In this document: positions 1 through 7,065 of the stretch, in pieces
How the letters are laid out: every line of letters begins with the position of its first letter
Numbering within the stretch: the stretch's first letter is position 1
From: Streptosporangiaceae bacterium
GTDB taxonomy: Bacteria; Actinomycetota; Actinomycetes; Streptosporangiales; Streptosporangiaceae
Length of the DNA stretch: 46,586 nt
Direction of reading: 5' to 3'
Assembly: GCA_025964715.1 (NCBI GenBank)
Contig: JAOPYH010000120.1
Coordinates: 1-46,586 of the forward strand
Notes under the pieces: generated by a model
Told to the model about the DNA's origin: nothing
The model's input: the letters and a program-made list of their open reading frames with translations, nothing else
The model's database searches: none
Made by a program: the position numbers and the translations under genes

Positions 1-248
1 CGGGGTTCATCGACCAGAACAAGCCCATCCCGTCCACGCCCTGATAGCTGCCCGAGATGGGACGGCCCTGGTCCAGAGACACCACGCCGGGCCGTCGGCG
101 CGGAAGATCGCCTGCCCACGCCATTGCCCGCGTTCGTAGTCGACCGCCGTGGAGGTGACGGTGACCTTCTGGCGGGGTGCGAGCCCGCTCACCTTCAGAT
201 GAACCGGCTGGTCCGCCAGCGTGACCCGAGCCGTGAAGTGATCTGCAT
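1..248 (-). pseudogene. Remnant of a BAAT-type acyl-CoA thioesterase, N-terminal domain
   Basis: Read leftward, three consecutive frames give one continuous family-like sequence: a start MQIT from the ATG at 248, then FTARVTLADQPVHLKVSGL, then after a second shift GVVSLDQGRPISGSYQGVDG followed by MGLFWSMNP. The last block matches the conserved end of the acyl-CoA thioesterase/bile acid-CoA:amino acid N-acyltransferase N-terminal domain. The frame changes look like single-base losses near 237 and near 88-95. The middle frame has a TGA directly upstream, so no single open frame spans the domain. The window edge cuts the rest. Sequencing error cannot be excluded as the cause of one shift; two within 250 bases suggest decay. 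Confidence 0.6.
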
Positions 249-367
249 CTCAGTCCGCGCTGCCCGGGGAAGATCCTTCCGCCGAAGGCGCTTGTGGGGA
301 CAGGTAGGCACAGGGCTTGCGGTCACGTGGCGTTGTCGCTGCGGGCCGCTCACGGCGAAGGATCGGT

Positions 368-1435
368 ATGACCACTGCGTTCGACCCCATTGACCTCGGG
401 CCCGTACGGCTTGCCAACCGCATCGCGATGGCGCCGATGACCCGCAGCCGGGCGTTCGGCCCGGGCAACAGCCCGACCGACATGACCGCGACGTACTACG
501 CCGAGCGCGCCGGCGCCGGCCTGATCATCACGGAGGGCACGCAGCCGTCGGTGGTCGGCCAGGGCTACCCGTCGACGCCGGGCCTGCACAGCGCCGAGCA
601 GGTCGAGGCGTGGCGGAAGGTCACCGGCGCCGTGCACGAGAAGGGCGGTGTGATCTTCGCCCAGCTCATGCACGCCGGCCGGGTGGGGCACCCGAGCCTG
701 CTGCCGGACGGGCTGACCCCGGTCGGTCCCTCGCCGGTCGCCGCGCAGGGGCAGGTCTTCACCCCGGACGGCCTGCAGGACATGGTCACGCCCAAGGAGC
801 TGACCGAGGAGGAGATCCTCCAGACCATCGCGGGCTTCGTCGAGGCCGCGCGCAACGCCATCGCCGCCGGCTTCGACGGCGTGGAGATTCACGGGGCCAA
901 CGGATACCTGCCGCACCAGTTCCTGTCCACCAACACCAACCTGCGTACGGACGGCTGGGGCGGTTCGGTCACCGGCCGGATCCGGTTCCACATCGAGGTC
1001 GCCCGCGCGGTGGCCGAGGCGATCGGTGCCGACCGTACAGGGATCAGGATCTCTCCGAACAACGGCGCCAACGACACCACCGAGGACGATCACCGCGAGA
1101 CCTACCGCGCCCTGGTGCCGGAGCTCGACCGGATCGGGCTCGTCTATCTCCACGTCGGCGAGGGCCCGGACCGCGCGCTTTCGCTCGAGCTGCGCAAGCA
1201 GTGGAGCAGCACGTTCATCCTGAACCCCTCCACGCCCGGCGGCACGACCGGACCGGAGCACCTCGAGCTGATCGAGGACGGCACGGCGGACATCCTGTCC
1301 TTCGGCTCGCGGTTCCTGGCCAACCCGGACCTGCCCCGCCGGCTCCGCGAAGGTGGCCCCTTCAACACCCCGGACACCGACACGTTCTACGGCGGCGACG
1401 CCAAGGGCTACATCGACTACCCGGCGCTCGGCTAG
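368..1435 (+). CDS. NADH:flavin oxidoreductase / alkene reductase (Old Yellow Enzyme family)
   Basis: A 355-residue cytoplasmic FMN enzyme of about the usual length for the Old Yellow Enzyme family, which reduces activated C=C bonds with NAD(P)H. The N-terminus runs FDPIDLGPVRLANRIAMAPM, the family's first strand and FMN-contact region. The catalytic segment EIHGANGYLPHQFLS places His175 and Asn178 as substrate-binding residues and Tyr180 as the proton donor, all intact. The C-terminal phosphate-binding part reads ADILSFGSRFLANPDLPRRL. The ATG at 368 is chosen because GAAGGA lies just upstream and the family sequence begins there; the open frame extends to 317 but that stretch resembles nothing. 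A hairpin follows the stop. The physiological substrate is unknown. Confidence 0.93.
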   Translation: MTTAFDPIDLGPVRLANRIAMAPMTRSRAFGPGNSPTDMTATYYAERAGAGLIITEGTQPSVVGQGYPSTPGLHSAEQVEAWRKVTGAVHEKGGVIFAQLMHAGRVGHPSLLPDGLTPVGPSPVAAQGQVFTPDGLQDMVTPKELTEEEILQTIAGFVEAARNAIAAGFDGVEIHGANGYLPHQFLSTNTNLRTDGWGGSVTGRIRFHIEVARAVAEAIGADRTGIRISPNNGANDTTEDDHRETYRALVPELDRIGLVYLHVGEGPDRALSLELRKQWSSTFILNPSTPGGTTGPEHLELIEDGTADILSFGSRFLANPDLPRRLREGGPFNTPDTDTFYGGDAKGYIDYPALG

Positions 1436-1451
1436 GACCTCGCGCTGCGAA

Positions 1452-1483
1452 GAGGCCGGCTCCCCACGGAGGATGCCGGCCTC
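1452..1483 (+). terminator. Stem-loop after the alkene reductase gene
   Basis: A perfect 9-bp inverted repeat (GAGGCCGGC at 1452-1460, GCCGGCCTC at 1475-1483) with a 14-nt loop, starting 17 bases after the reductase stop. There is no T-run, which is common for actinobacterial terminators. Confidence 0.5.
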
Positions 1484-1503
1484 CAAATCTGAGCAGGACT
1501 CCG

Positions 1504-1917
1504 ATGGCCGCGCTGCGCGGGGTGACCTCCGCGGTGATCGACACCCTCACCGGCGCATGGCCGGAGCTCGGCGCGCACCGGTCACTCGTCGAACAGGTGG
1601 TGATAGCCGAGGAGGAGGGCTTCGACCGTACGCTGCGCCAGGGCTCCCGGCTCCTGGAGGCAGCCATCGGCCGGGCGGGCGTCACCGGCTGGACACGGCC
1701 GGCCGCAGAGACGGCGTTCGAGCTGTACGTGACCTACGGGTTCCCGATCGACCTGACGCTCGACGCCGCGGGGTCCGCGGGTCTCACCGTGGACGAGGAG
1801 CGGTTCGCGTCGCTGCTGGAGGAGCAGCAGCACCGGGCAGCTGATGGCTGGATCGGTCTTGACCTGGGGAGATATGGGGGAGGGGGCCGTTCGGCCGCCG
1901 GGGAGCCACAGCCGTGA
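1504..1917 (+). pseudogene. Orphan fragment of alanyl-tRNA synthetase (late catalytic domain)
   Basis: A 137-residue reading frame from ATG 1504 resembles only an internal piece of AlaRS, roughly residues 320-450 of the full enzyme. Segments such as AWPELGAHRSLVEQVVIAEE, GFDRTLRQGSRLLE and ETAFELYVTYGFPIDLTLDA match the end of the class II aminoacylation domain. The ATP-binding motifs, tRNA-recognition domain and editing domain are absent. The last ~20 residues are glycine-rich and unlike AlaRS. It lies between the reductase hairpin and the mannonate-dehydratase-like gene, whose GTG start overlaps its TGA. Most likely a stranded fragment; a small expressed paralogue with a new role is possible since the frame is still open. 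Confidence 0.6.
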
Positions 1918-3122
1918 GAATCACTGACGCCCGCGTGATCGTGACCTGCCCAGGCCGCAACTTCGTCACGCTCAAGATCGATACCGATGAGGGGCTGACC
2001 GGAGTCGGCGACGCGACCCTCAACGGCCGTGAGCTGGCGGTGGTGGCCTACCTGCGCGAACACGTCGTGCCGCTGCTCATCGGCCGGGACCCGGCGCGGA
2101 TCGAGGACACCTGGCAGTACCTCTACAAAGGGGCCTACTGGCGGCGCGGGCCGGTCACGATGAGCGCGATCTCCGCCGTGGACACCGCCCTGTGGGACCT
2201 CAAGGGCAAGGTGGCCGGCCTTCCCGTCTACCAGTTGCTCGGCGGACGCTGCCGGGACGGTGTGACCGCCTACGGGCACGCCTGCGGGGAGACGATCGAC
2301 GGCGTGCTCGAGGACGCCGCGCGTCTGCGCGACGTCGGCTACCGGGCGGTCCGCGTGCAGGCCGCGGTTCCGGGGCCGGCCGGCGGCCATGGCCCGCGCC
2401 AGGACCTGCCGGGGCATGCGCCCGCCGCCCCGGCCGGTCCGGCCGAGGAGGTCTGGTCGACCGAGCGCTACCTGGACTTCATCCCGTCGGTGTTCGCCCG
2501 GGTGCGGGCGGAGCTCGGCCCGGAGCTGAAGCTGCTGCACGACGTGCACCACCGGCTCACCCCTATCGAGGCGGCCAGACTCGGCCACGCCCTCGAGCCG
2601 TACGCCCTGACGTGGATGGAGGACCCCGTGCCGGCCGAGCTGCAGGAGGGCTACCGGGTGATCCGCGGGCACACCCGTACGCCCATAGCGGTGGGGGAGG
2701 TGTTCAACTCGGTCTGGGACTGCCACACCCTCATCACCGAGCAGCTCATCGACTACGTCCGGGTCGCGGTCGTGCACGCCGGCGGCATCTCGCACGTACG
2801 CCGGATCTTCGACCTGGCGGCACTGTTCCACGTCCGCGGCGCCTCGCACGGCGCGCCGGACCAGTCGCCCGTCTGCATGGCGGCCGCACTGCAGGTCGAC
2901 GTCAGCATCCCCAACTTCGGGCTCCAGGAGTACACGCGCCACACCCCGGAGACCGACGCGGTGTTCCCGCACGGCCACCGATTCGAGGCCGGCTATCTGC
3001 TTCCCTCGGAGGAGCCGGGACTCGGCGTCGACATCGACGAGGACCTGGCGGCGGCCTACCCGTACGAGCCGGCCTATCTGCCGGTCAACCGCCTCGAGGA
3101 CGGCACCGTGCACAGCTGGTGA
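1914..3122 (+). CDS. Enolase-superfamily sugar-acid dehydratase, D-mannonate dehydratase-like (ManD/RspA)
   Basis: A 402-residue protein, the same length as characterised ManD enzymes and ending in the same Trp402. ManD dehydrates D-mannonate to 2-keto-3-deoxygluconate using Mg2+. The ligands and catalytic residues line up by number: Asp210, Glu236 (WMEDP) and Glu262 (AVGE) for metal, His212 (DVHH), His312 (SHGAPD), Glu339 (GLQEY) and Arg147. The position of the general base Tyr159 is His (GGHG), so activity may be changed or low. The GTG start at 1914 overlaps the preceding frame's TGA and follows GGGGAG. No uronate-pathway partner genes are adjacent, so the acid-sugar substrate is open. Confidence 0.88.
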   Translation: MRITDARVIVTCPGRNFVTLKIDTDEGLTGVGDATLNGRELAVVAYLREHVVPLLIGRDPARIEDTWQYLYKGAYWRRGPVTMSAISAVDTALWDLKGKVAGLPVYQLLGGRCRDGVTAYGHACGETIDGVLEDAARLRDVGYRAVRVQAAVPGPAGGHGPRQDLPGHAPAAPAGPAEEVWSTERYLDFIPSVFARVRAELGPELKLLHDVHHRLTPIEAARLGHALEPYALTWMEDPVPAELQEGYRVIRGHTRTPIAVGEVFNSVWDCHTLITEQLIDYVRVAVVHAGGISHVRRIFDLAALFHVRGASHGAPDQSPVCMAAALQVDVSIPNFGLQEYTRHTPETDAVFPHGHRFEAGYLLPSEEPGLGVDIDEDLAAAYPYEPAYLPVNRLEDGTVHSW

Positions 3123-3133
3123 AGCCGCCGGGT

Positions 3134-3709
3134 TCAGGCGTCGAAGCGGATGCCGTCCAGCTCGTCGGCGGCCACCCGGTCGAGGACCGTGACGCTCGCG
3201 GCGGGTTCGAGGGCGCCGGTGCGGGTCCGGTCGATGAGCACCTGCCACCGGCGGCAGTGCCTGGCGAACGTCATGTCCGTGACGACACGGCCTCGTGAAC
3301 GCTGGCCCGCGCGGGCGATCTGGGGCGTCACGTCGAGCAGGATGAGGTGCAGGTCGGTGCCTCGGCGATGGGCCAGCCAGGCGAAGCCGTGCAGGATGTG
3401 CGGCCAGGTGCCGCGGGTGTGGGCGACCACCGCATGGCCGCCCAGCAGCGCCCGGGCGATGCGCCACACGTGGGTGGCGTGTACCAGGGGCGTGCGGGCC
3501 CGAACGGGTACCGGGCCGAGGTAGCGCGCCCACCAGTTACGGGACTGCCGTGAATCGATGACCCGTACCGGACCGGCCGCCACAGGCTCGGTCTCGTCAC
3601 CGCGCAGCCGGTACAGGCGCAGGAGCAGGGTGCTCTTTCCGGCGCCGGGCAACCCCGCCACGAGGACCAGTGACCCGGCTGGGTAGCGCAGATCCTCGGC
3701 GGCCGCCAT
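3134..3709 (-). CDS. AAA-type P-loop ATP-binding protein / small-molecule kinase-like
   Basis: A 191-residue soluble protein with a Walker A motif GLPGAGKST at residues 19-27, close to the N-terminus, and a hydrophobic strand LHLILLDVTP further on. The layout resembles zeta-toxin/polynucleotide-kinase-like P-loop kinases found singly in actinomycetes. An arginine-rich segment (RAGQRSRGR) could be the lid that contacts phosphate. The ATG at 3709 has GAGGT about 7 bases upstream. It converges on the mannonate-dehydratase-like gene with an 11-base gap. No antitoxin-like partner is seen, so a toxin role is not supported. The substrate is unknown. Confidence 0.75.
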   Translation of the reverse strand: MAAAEDLRYPAGSLVLVAGLPGAGKSTLLLRLYRLRGDETEPVAAGPVRVIDSRQSRNWWARYLGPVPVRARTPLVHATHVWRIARALLGGHAVVAHTRGTWPHILHGFAWLAHRRGTDLHLILLDVTPQIARAGQRSRGRVVTDMTFARHCRRWQVLIDRTRTGALEPAASVTVLDRVAADELDGIRFDA

Positions 3710-3887
3710 CGCTCACACCTCGTCCTGCTCGGGGGGATATGCCCCCATCATCGGTGTTTTGATCCGGCGGCGGAAGGAGACGAAGCGCGGGCCGCAGGAG
3801 TTCCCGGCCCGCCGGGCGAGGCGGGTCTGGTCGGGGCGTCCGGTCTCGGGGCTTTCGCTGGAAGGTCTTCAGGACCTCGAGGGATCC

Positions 3888-3986
3888 TCAGTAGGGCATG
3901 GGGCGGCCCGAAGGGGTCCGCAGGTCGGGATCGGTCTCGCGTGGCGGTCCGGCCGGTCGGCGGACCTTGACGTAGATACGGCGCAC
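3888..3986 (-). CDS. Possible 32-residue basic small protein
   Basis: A GTG at 3986 follows GGAGAGG with a 6-base gap, giving 32 residues that begin MRRIYVKVRRP and end PSGRPMPY. It lies downstream of, and in the same direction as, the DUF5999 gene, about 60 bases after its stop. I recognise no family. The support is the good ribosome binding site and the tyrosine/lysine-bearing N-terminus; the short length means it could be chance. The bases around it (3710-3887 and 3987-4047) show no other convincing gene. Confidence 0.33.
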   Translation of the reverse strand: MRRIYVKVRRPAGPPRETDPDLRTPSGRPMPY

Positions 3987-4047
3987 GATGCTCCTCTCCG
4001 AATATGGTGTTGCGACTAATTACCGGGGATCAGGTGTGCCGGGCCGA

Positions 4048-4248
4048 TCAGGCGGCCGTGGTCAGCAGGCCGGCCGGACGCCGAGGCTCGACCTCGCAGC
4101 CGTCCGGCAGCAGCTGTCCGGAGTCGTCGAACAAGATCACCCCGTTGCACAGCAGGCTCCAGCCCTGTTCGGGGTGGCTTGAGACCACACGGGCCGCTGT
4201 TCGGTCGCATGCCTTCGCCGAGGGACACCCGGGTTGGTGCGAGCACAT
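4048..4248 (-). CDS. DUF5999 family small protein
   Basis: A 66-residue protein starting MCSHQPGCPSAKACDRTAAR, followed by SSHPEQGWSLLCNGVILFDD and a C-terminal ELLPDG-like segment (QLLPDGCEVEPRRP). This pattern is the actinobacterial DUF5999 family, of unknown function. Cysteines 2, 8, 13 and 33 and histidines 4 and 25 are clustered, so metal binding is possible but unproven. The ATG at 4248 is preceded by GGAGGTGG at ideal spacing; the open frame upstream to 4347 is not family-like. A candidate promoter lies at 4353-4380. Confidence 0.85.
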   Translation of the reverse strand: MCSHQPGCPSAKACDRTAARVVSSHPEQGWSLLCNGVILFDDSGQLLPDGCEVEPRRPAGLLTTAA

Positions 4249-4352
4249 GTTGTCCACCTCCGTCTCGCTGTTGCGCTGATGCTGATCGGTTGGGGCCGGC
4301 TTTGCCGCGCCGCCCCCGTTGGTCACCGTTCGGTAAATAACGGTCACAGAGC

Positions 4353-4380
4353 AGCATAACCCTCACAAAGGGACAAACAA
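4353..4380 (-). promoter_or_regulatory. Candidate promoter of the DUF5999 gene
   Basis: On the minus strand TTGTTT (4375-4380) and TATGCT (4353-4358) are separated by 16 bases, in a locally AT-rich patch (about 4330-4380) that stands out from the surrounding GC-rich DNA. This would give a leader of roughly 100 bases. Confidence 0.35.
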
Positions 4381-4709
4381 GGCAGGTCAAGGTCCTATTT
4401 CGCGGGCGCCCCCGGCCCGCCCCGCTGGCGGCTCGTATTTGTGACGAGTCTCACATGCGATCCACGCCCAGATCAGCCCGAAACTGAACGCATCCGGGAG
4501 CCCAAGGTGGTTTAGCCGTCTGACCTGGGCATAAGAGCCTCGTATCCATGCCGGGTGACAGCACGGGGCGCGGAGTGACCGCCCCCGTTCACCCGCCAGG
4601 CGCTTCCTTGATCGGCGACGGACGCGGGCACGGACTGCGCGCACCCCGCTCGACGGCCGAGGACGGACGCGTCGCACAGATGCCATGGCCCTCAATGGAG
4701 GTGGTCTCG
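4381..4709. other. Intergenic stretch between DUF5999 and a membrane protein gene
   Basis: The divergent intergenic region 4249-4709 is 461 bases long. Outside the promoter-like patch at 4353-4380 I see no convincing gene. Open frames here have no family-like content and no good ribosome binding sites. The part nearest 4700 presumably holds the promoter of the membrane protein gene, but I could not pick out a clear -35/-10 pair. Confidence 0.4.
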
Positions 4710-5411
4710 ATGGCCGAGCACCATGAGTTGCGCTGGGGAGGCGTCGCGGGTTTCGGCTATGCCCTGCTCGCTCTGATCGCCTACTTCCTGCCCGGCGGCG
4801 CGATGCCCCGCGTCGACGCCACGGCCGGCCAGATCGTCACGTTCTTCAGCGAGAACCGCGCACTGGTGATCACGCAGGCGTTCCTGCTCGGTGGCGCTGC
4901 CGCGCTGCTGGTGTGGTTCGGCGCCGCACTGGCCCAGACGCTGCGAGAACGCGCTGCCGACAGTGACCTGCCGGGTGCATTGCTCGGGGGCGTGATCCTC
5001 GTGGCGGCGGTGATGTTCGTCGGTGCGGCGCTGTACGGAAGCATCGCCTACCGCACCGGTGAGCTGGCCACGATGATCACCATGGTCGGGCTGTACGACG
5101 TCACCCAGGTGCTCTTCACCATGATCGGGATCGCCGCGGCCGTGCCCTTCGTGGCTCTGGCCATGGGGATCCACCGTACGCACATGCTGCCGGACTGGAT
5201 GATGTGGTTCGCGATCGCGTGCGCCGTCCTCGGCGTGGCCAGTGCCCTGTTCGTCTCCAGGACCGGCGGGACGTTCAGGCCGGGCGGCCCGGTCATCTCG
5301 CTGATCCCGTTCCTTGCGTACGTGATCTTCGTGATCGTCGCCAGCGCTCTGATGGTGCGCGAGCACCTGCCGGCAATGGTCGCGAAGCCGCGGGCCATGG
5401 GACATACCTGA
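4710..5411 (+). CDS. Six-pass integral membrane protein of unknown function
   Basis: A 233-residue protein with about six hydrophobic helices, near residues 10-29, 50-73, 88-112, 117-150, 158-178 and 186-212, separated by short polar loops. The arrangement resembles DUF4386-like actinobacterial membrane proteins, but I do not recognise the family with certainty. The ATG at 4710 follows GGAGGTGG; an in-frame ATG at 4695 would leave no ribosome binding site. The gene stands alone and ends in a strong hairpin shared with the converging dctA gene. Confidence 0.75.
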   Translation: MAEHHELRWGGVAGFGYALLALIAYFLPGGAMPRVDATAGQIVTFFSENRALVITQAFLLGGAAALLVWFGAALAQTLRERAADSDLPGALLGGVILVAAVMFVGAALYGSIAYRTGELATMITMVGLYDVTQVLFTMIGIAAAVPFVALAMGIHRTHMLPDWMMWFAIACAVLGVASALFVSRTGGTFRPGGPVISLIPFLAYVIFVIVASALMVREHLPAMVAKPRAMGHT

Positions 5412-5420
5412 CGTACGACA

Positions 5421-5468
5421 ACGGGCCGGCCCGTGAACCCCTCGTGCGAGGTTCGCGGGCCGGCCCGT
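5421..5468. terminator. Strong bidirectional stem-loop between convergent genes
   Basis: An 18-bp inverted repeat (5421-5438 with 5451-5468) pairs with a single G-U-type mismatch, built around the core GGGCCGGCCC. The short loop can itself fold further (CTCG/CGAG). It lies between the stop of the membrane protein gene (5411) and the stop of dctA (5500), as expected of a terminator serving both strands. Confidence 0.8.
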
Positions 5469-5499
5469 CCGGTTACGACAGGGCCGGCGAAGGCGGACC

Positions 5500-6861
5500 C
5501 TAGGCGCTCGCTCCCGCGGCGACGGGCTGCTGGGCCTCACGGACCGGCTCGAGCGGCTCGACGGCCTCGCCGTTCAGCACCCGGCGTGCCCGGTCGTGGT
5601 CGAACACGCCCTCCCAGCGGGCTACCACGATGGAGGCCAGGCTGTTGCCGCAGACGTTGATGATCGCGCGGCACTCGGACATGAACTTGTCGATGCCGAA
5701 GATCAGCATGATGCCCGCGACCGGGATCGTGCCGACTGTGGACAGCGTGGCGGCGAGCACGATGAACCCGGATCCGGTCACGCCCGCGGCGCCCTTGGAG
5801 GTCAGGAGCAGGACGGCGAGCAGCCCGAGCTGTGCCCCCAGGGACAGGTTGACGTCCGTGGCCTGGGCGACGTACAGGGCGGCCAGCGTCAGGTAGATGC
5901 AGGTGCCGTCGAGGTTGAAGGAGTATCCGGTGGGCACCGTGAGACCGACGATCTGCCGCGGGGCGCCCAGATTCTCGAGCTTGCGCATGAGCTGCGGCAG
6001 CACCGACTCCGAGGAGGAGGTGCCGAGCACGACCAGCAGCTCCTCGCGGAGGTAGCGCAGCAGCTTGAACATGTTGATCCGGTTGAGGGCCGCGATGGCC
6101 CCGAGCACCACGATCACGAAGAAGATCGACGTGCCGTAGAAGAGCCCGATGAGCTTGCCGAGGCTGGTCAGCGTCGAGAGGCCGTACTTACCGATGGTGA
6201 AGGCCATGGCGCCGAACGCGCCGATGGGAGCCGCGAACATGACATAGCGCAGGACCTTGAAGATCACGGCGCTCAGGTTGTTCACGCCTGCCGCGATGGG
6301 CGCGCCCACCGGCCCGAGGGCCTTGACGGCCACGCCGAACAGGACCGCGAAGAACAGAACCTGCAGCACGTTGCCCTGGGCGAACGCCCCCACGACGCTG
6401 TCGGGCACCATGTCGGTGATGAAGTGCCACCAGCTCTGGCTTTCGCCCTGCTGGATGTACGTCGCGGCCTTGCCGCTGACCTCCAACGTGCCGGGCTTGG
6501 CGTGTACGCCGGCGCCGGGACGGAAGACGTTGACCGCGATGAGACCGAGGGCCAGGGCCACCGTGGTGACGGCCTCGAAGTAGACCAGGGCCTTCAGCCC
6601 CACCCGGCCGACCCGGCGCAGGTCCTCGACCCCGGCGATACCGGAGACGACGGTCAGGAAGATGATCGGCGTGATGATCATCTTGATGGCGTTGACAAAG
6701 GTCGTGCCGAGCGGCTCGAGCCCGACACCCACCGAGGGCCACACGGCGCCGACCACGATGCCGAGGACGATGGCGGTGAGAACCCAGACGTACAGCTGCC
6801 GGTAAACAGGAGTGCGAACCCGCTCAGGGGGCGTCTTCGCGGAGTCTGCTGGCACTTCCAT
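5500..6861 (-). CDS. dctA: C4-dicarboxylate:cation symporter (DAACS family)
   Basis: A 453-residue inner-membrane transporter of the dicarboxylate/amino acid:cation symporter family, importing succinate, fumarate or malate with H+ or Na+. The hallmark serine-rich hairpin GTSSSESVLPQ and the later NLDGTCIY and DKFMSECRAIINVCGNS segments (Asp, Arg and Asn of the substrate site) are intact. Several hydrophobic helices precede them, beginning with VYRQLYVWVLTAIVLGIVVG. The ATG at 6861 has AAGGAG five bases upstream; the open frame reaches 6933 but that part is unlike the family. It diverges from a CitA/CitB-type two-component system, the usual regulator of such transporters. An aspartate/glutamate specificity is the main alternative. 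Confidence 0.93.
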   Translation of the reverse strand: MEVPADSAKTPPERVRTPVYRQLYVWVLTAIVLGIVVGAVWPSVGVGLEPLGTTFVNAIKMIITPIIFLTVVSGIAGVEDLRRVGRVGLKALVYFEAVTTVALALGLIAVNVFRPGAGVHAKPGTLEVSGKAATYIQQGESQSWWHFITDMVPDSVVGAFAQGNVLQVLFFAVLFGVAVKALGPVGAPIAAGVNNLSAVIFKVLRYVMFAAPIGAFGAMAFTIGKYGLSTLTSLGKLIGLFYGTSIFFVIVVLGAIAALNRINMFKLLRYLREELLVVLGTSSSESVLPQLMRKLENLGAPRQIVGLTVPTGYSFNLDGTCIYLTLAALYVAQATDVNLSLGAQLGLLAVLLLTSKGAAGVTGSGFIVLAATLSTVGTIPVAGIMLIFGIDKFMSECRAIINVCGNSLASIVVARWEGVFDHDRARRVLNGEAVEPLEPVREAQQPVAAGASA

Positions 6862-6963
6862 GTGTTCTCCTTCTCGTACCCGACCGGGGTGGGCGGGGCG
6901 CCATCGCCGGACGGCCGCCGGGCGCGGTCCCAAGGGTGAGGGTGGCGGCAGGTGCTGTCACCA

Positions 6964-6975
6964 TTACGTACATAA
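6964..6975. promoter_or_regulatory. Near-palindrome in the dctA / two-component intergenic region
   Basis: TTACGTACATAA is a 12-bp near-perfect palindrome (10 of 12 positions symmetric) about 100 bases upstream of both divergent genes. It sits in an AT-richer patch and is a possible binding site for the adjacent response regulator. No second copy was found, so this is a suggestion only. Confidence 0.28.
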
Positions 6976-7065
6976 AGGTCGCGTGGGGGACCGTCCCGCC
7001 TTCCATCCGGCGGTGCCGTGGGCGCGCTTTGGGGGTGTTGGCTGCGATAGCGCACACTTGGGCGC

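Noticed and set aside
350..1486. Long open frame on the minus strand across the alkene reductase
   Set aside because: It mirrors a well-supported gene in high-GC DNA, where opposite-strand frames stay open through codon bias. Its translation has no family-like content.
1734..3533. A 599-codon minus-strand frame over the mannonate-dehydratase-like gene
   Set aside because: The catalytic residues of the plus-strand protein match the family by number, and the minus frame also cuts across the kinase gene.
3134..3709. Zeta-type toxin gene
   Set aside because: The P-loop fold is compatible, but no small antitoxin gene adjoins it and toxin-specific residues could not be identified.
4387..4695. A 102-codon minus-strand gene upstream of DUF5999
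   Set aside because: No ribosome binding site and no recognisable content; it covers a probable promoter region.
5596..6939. A 447-codon frame antisense to dctA
   Set aside because: dctA is complete with its serine-rich hairpin. The antisense product is His/Asp-rich without structure, a codon-bias artefact.
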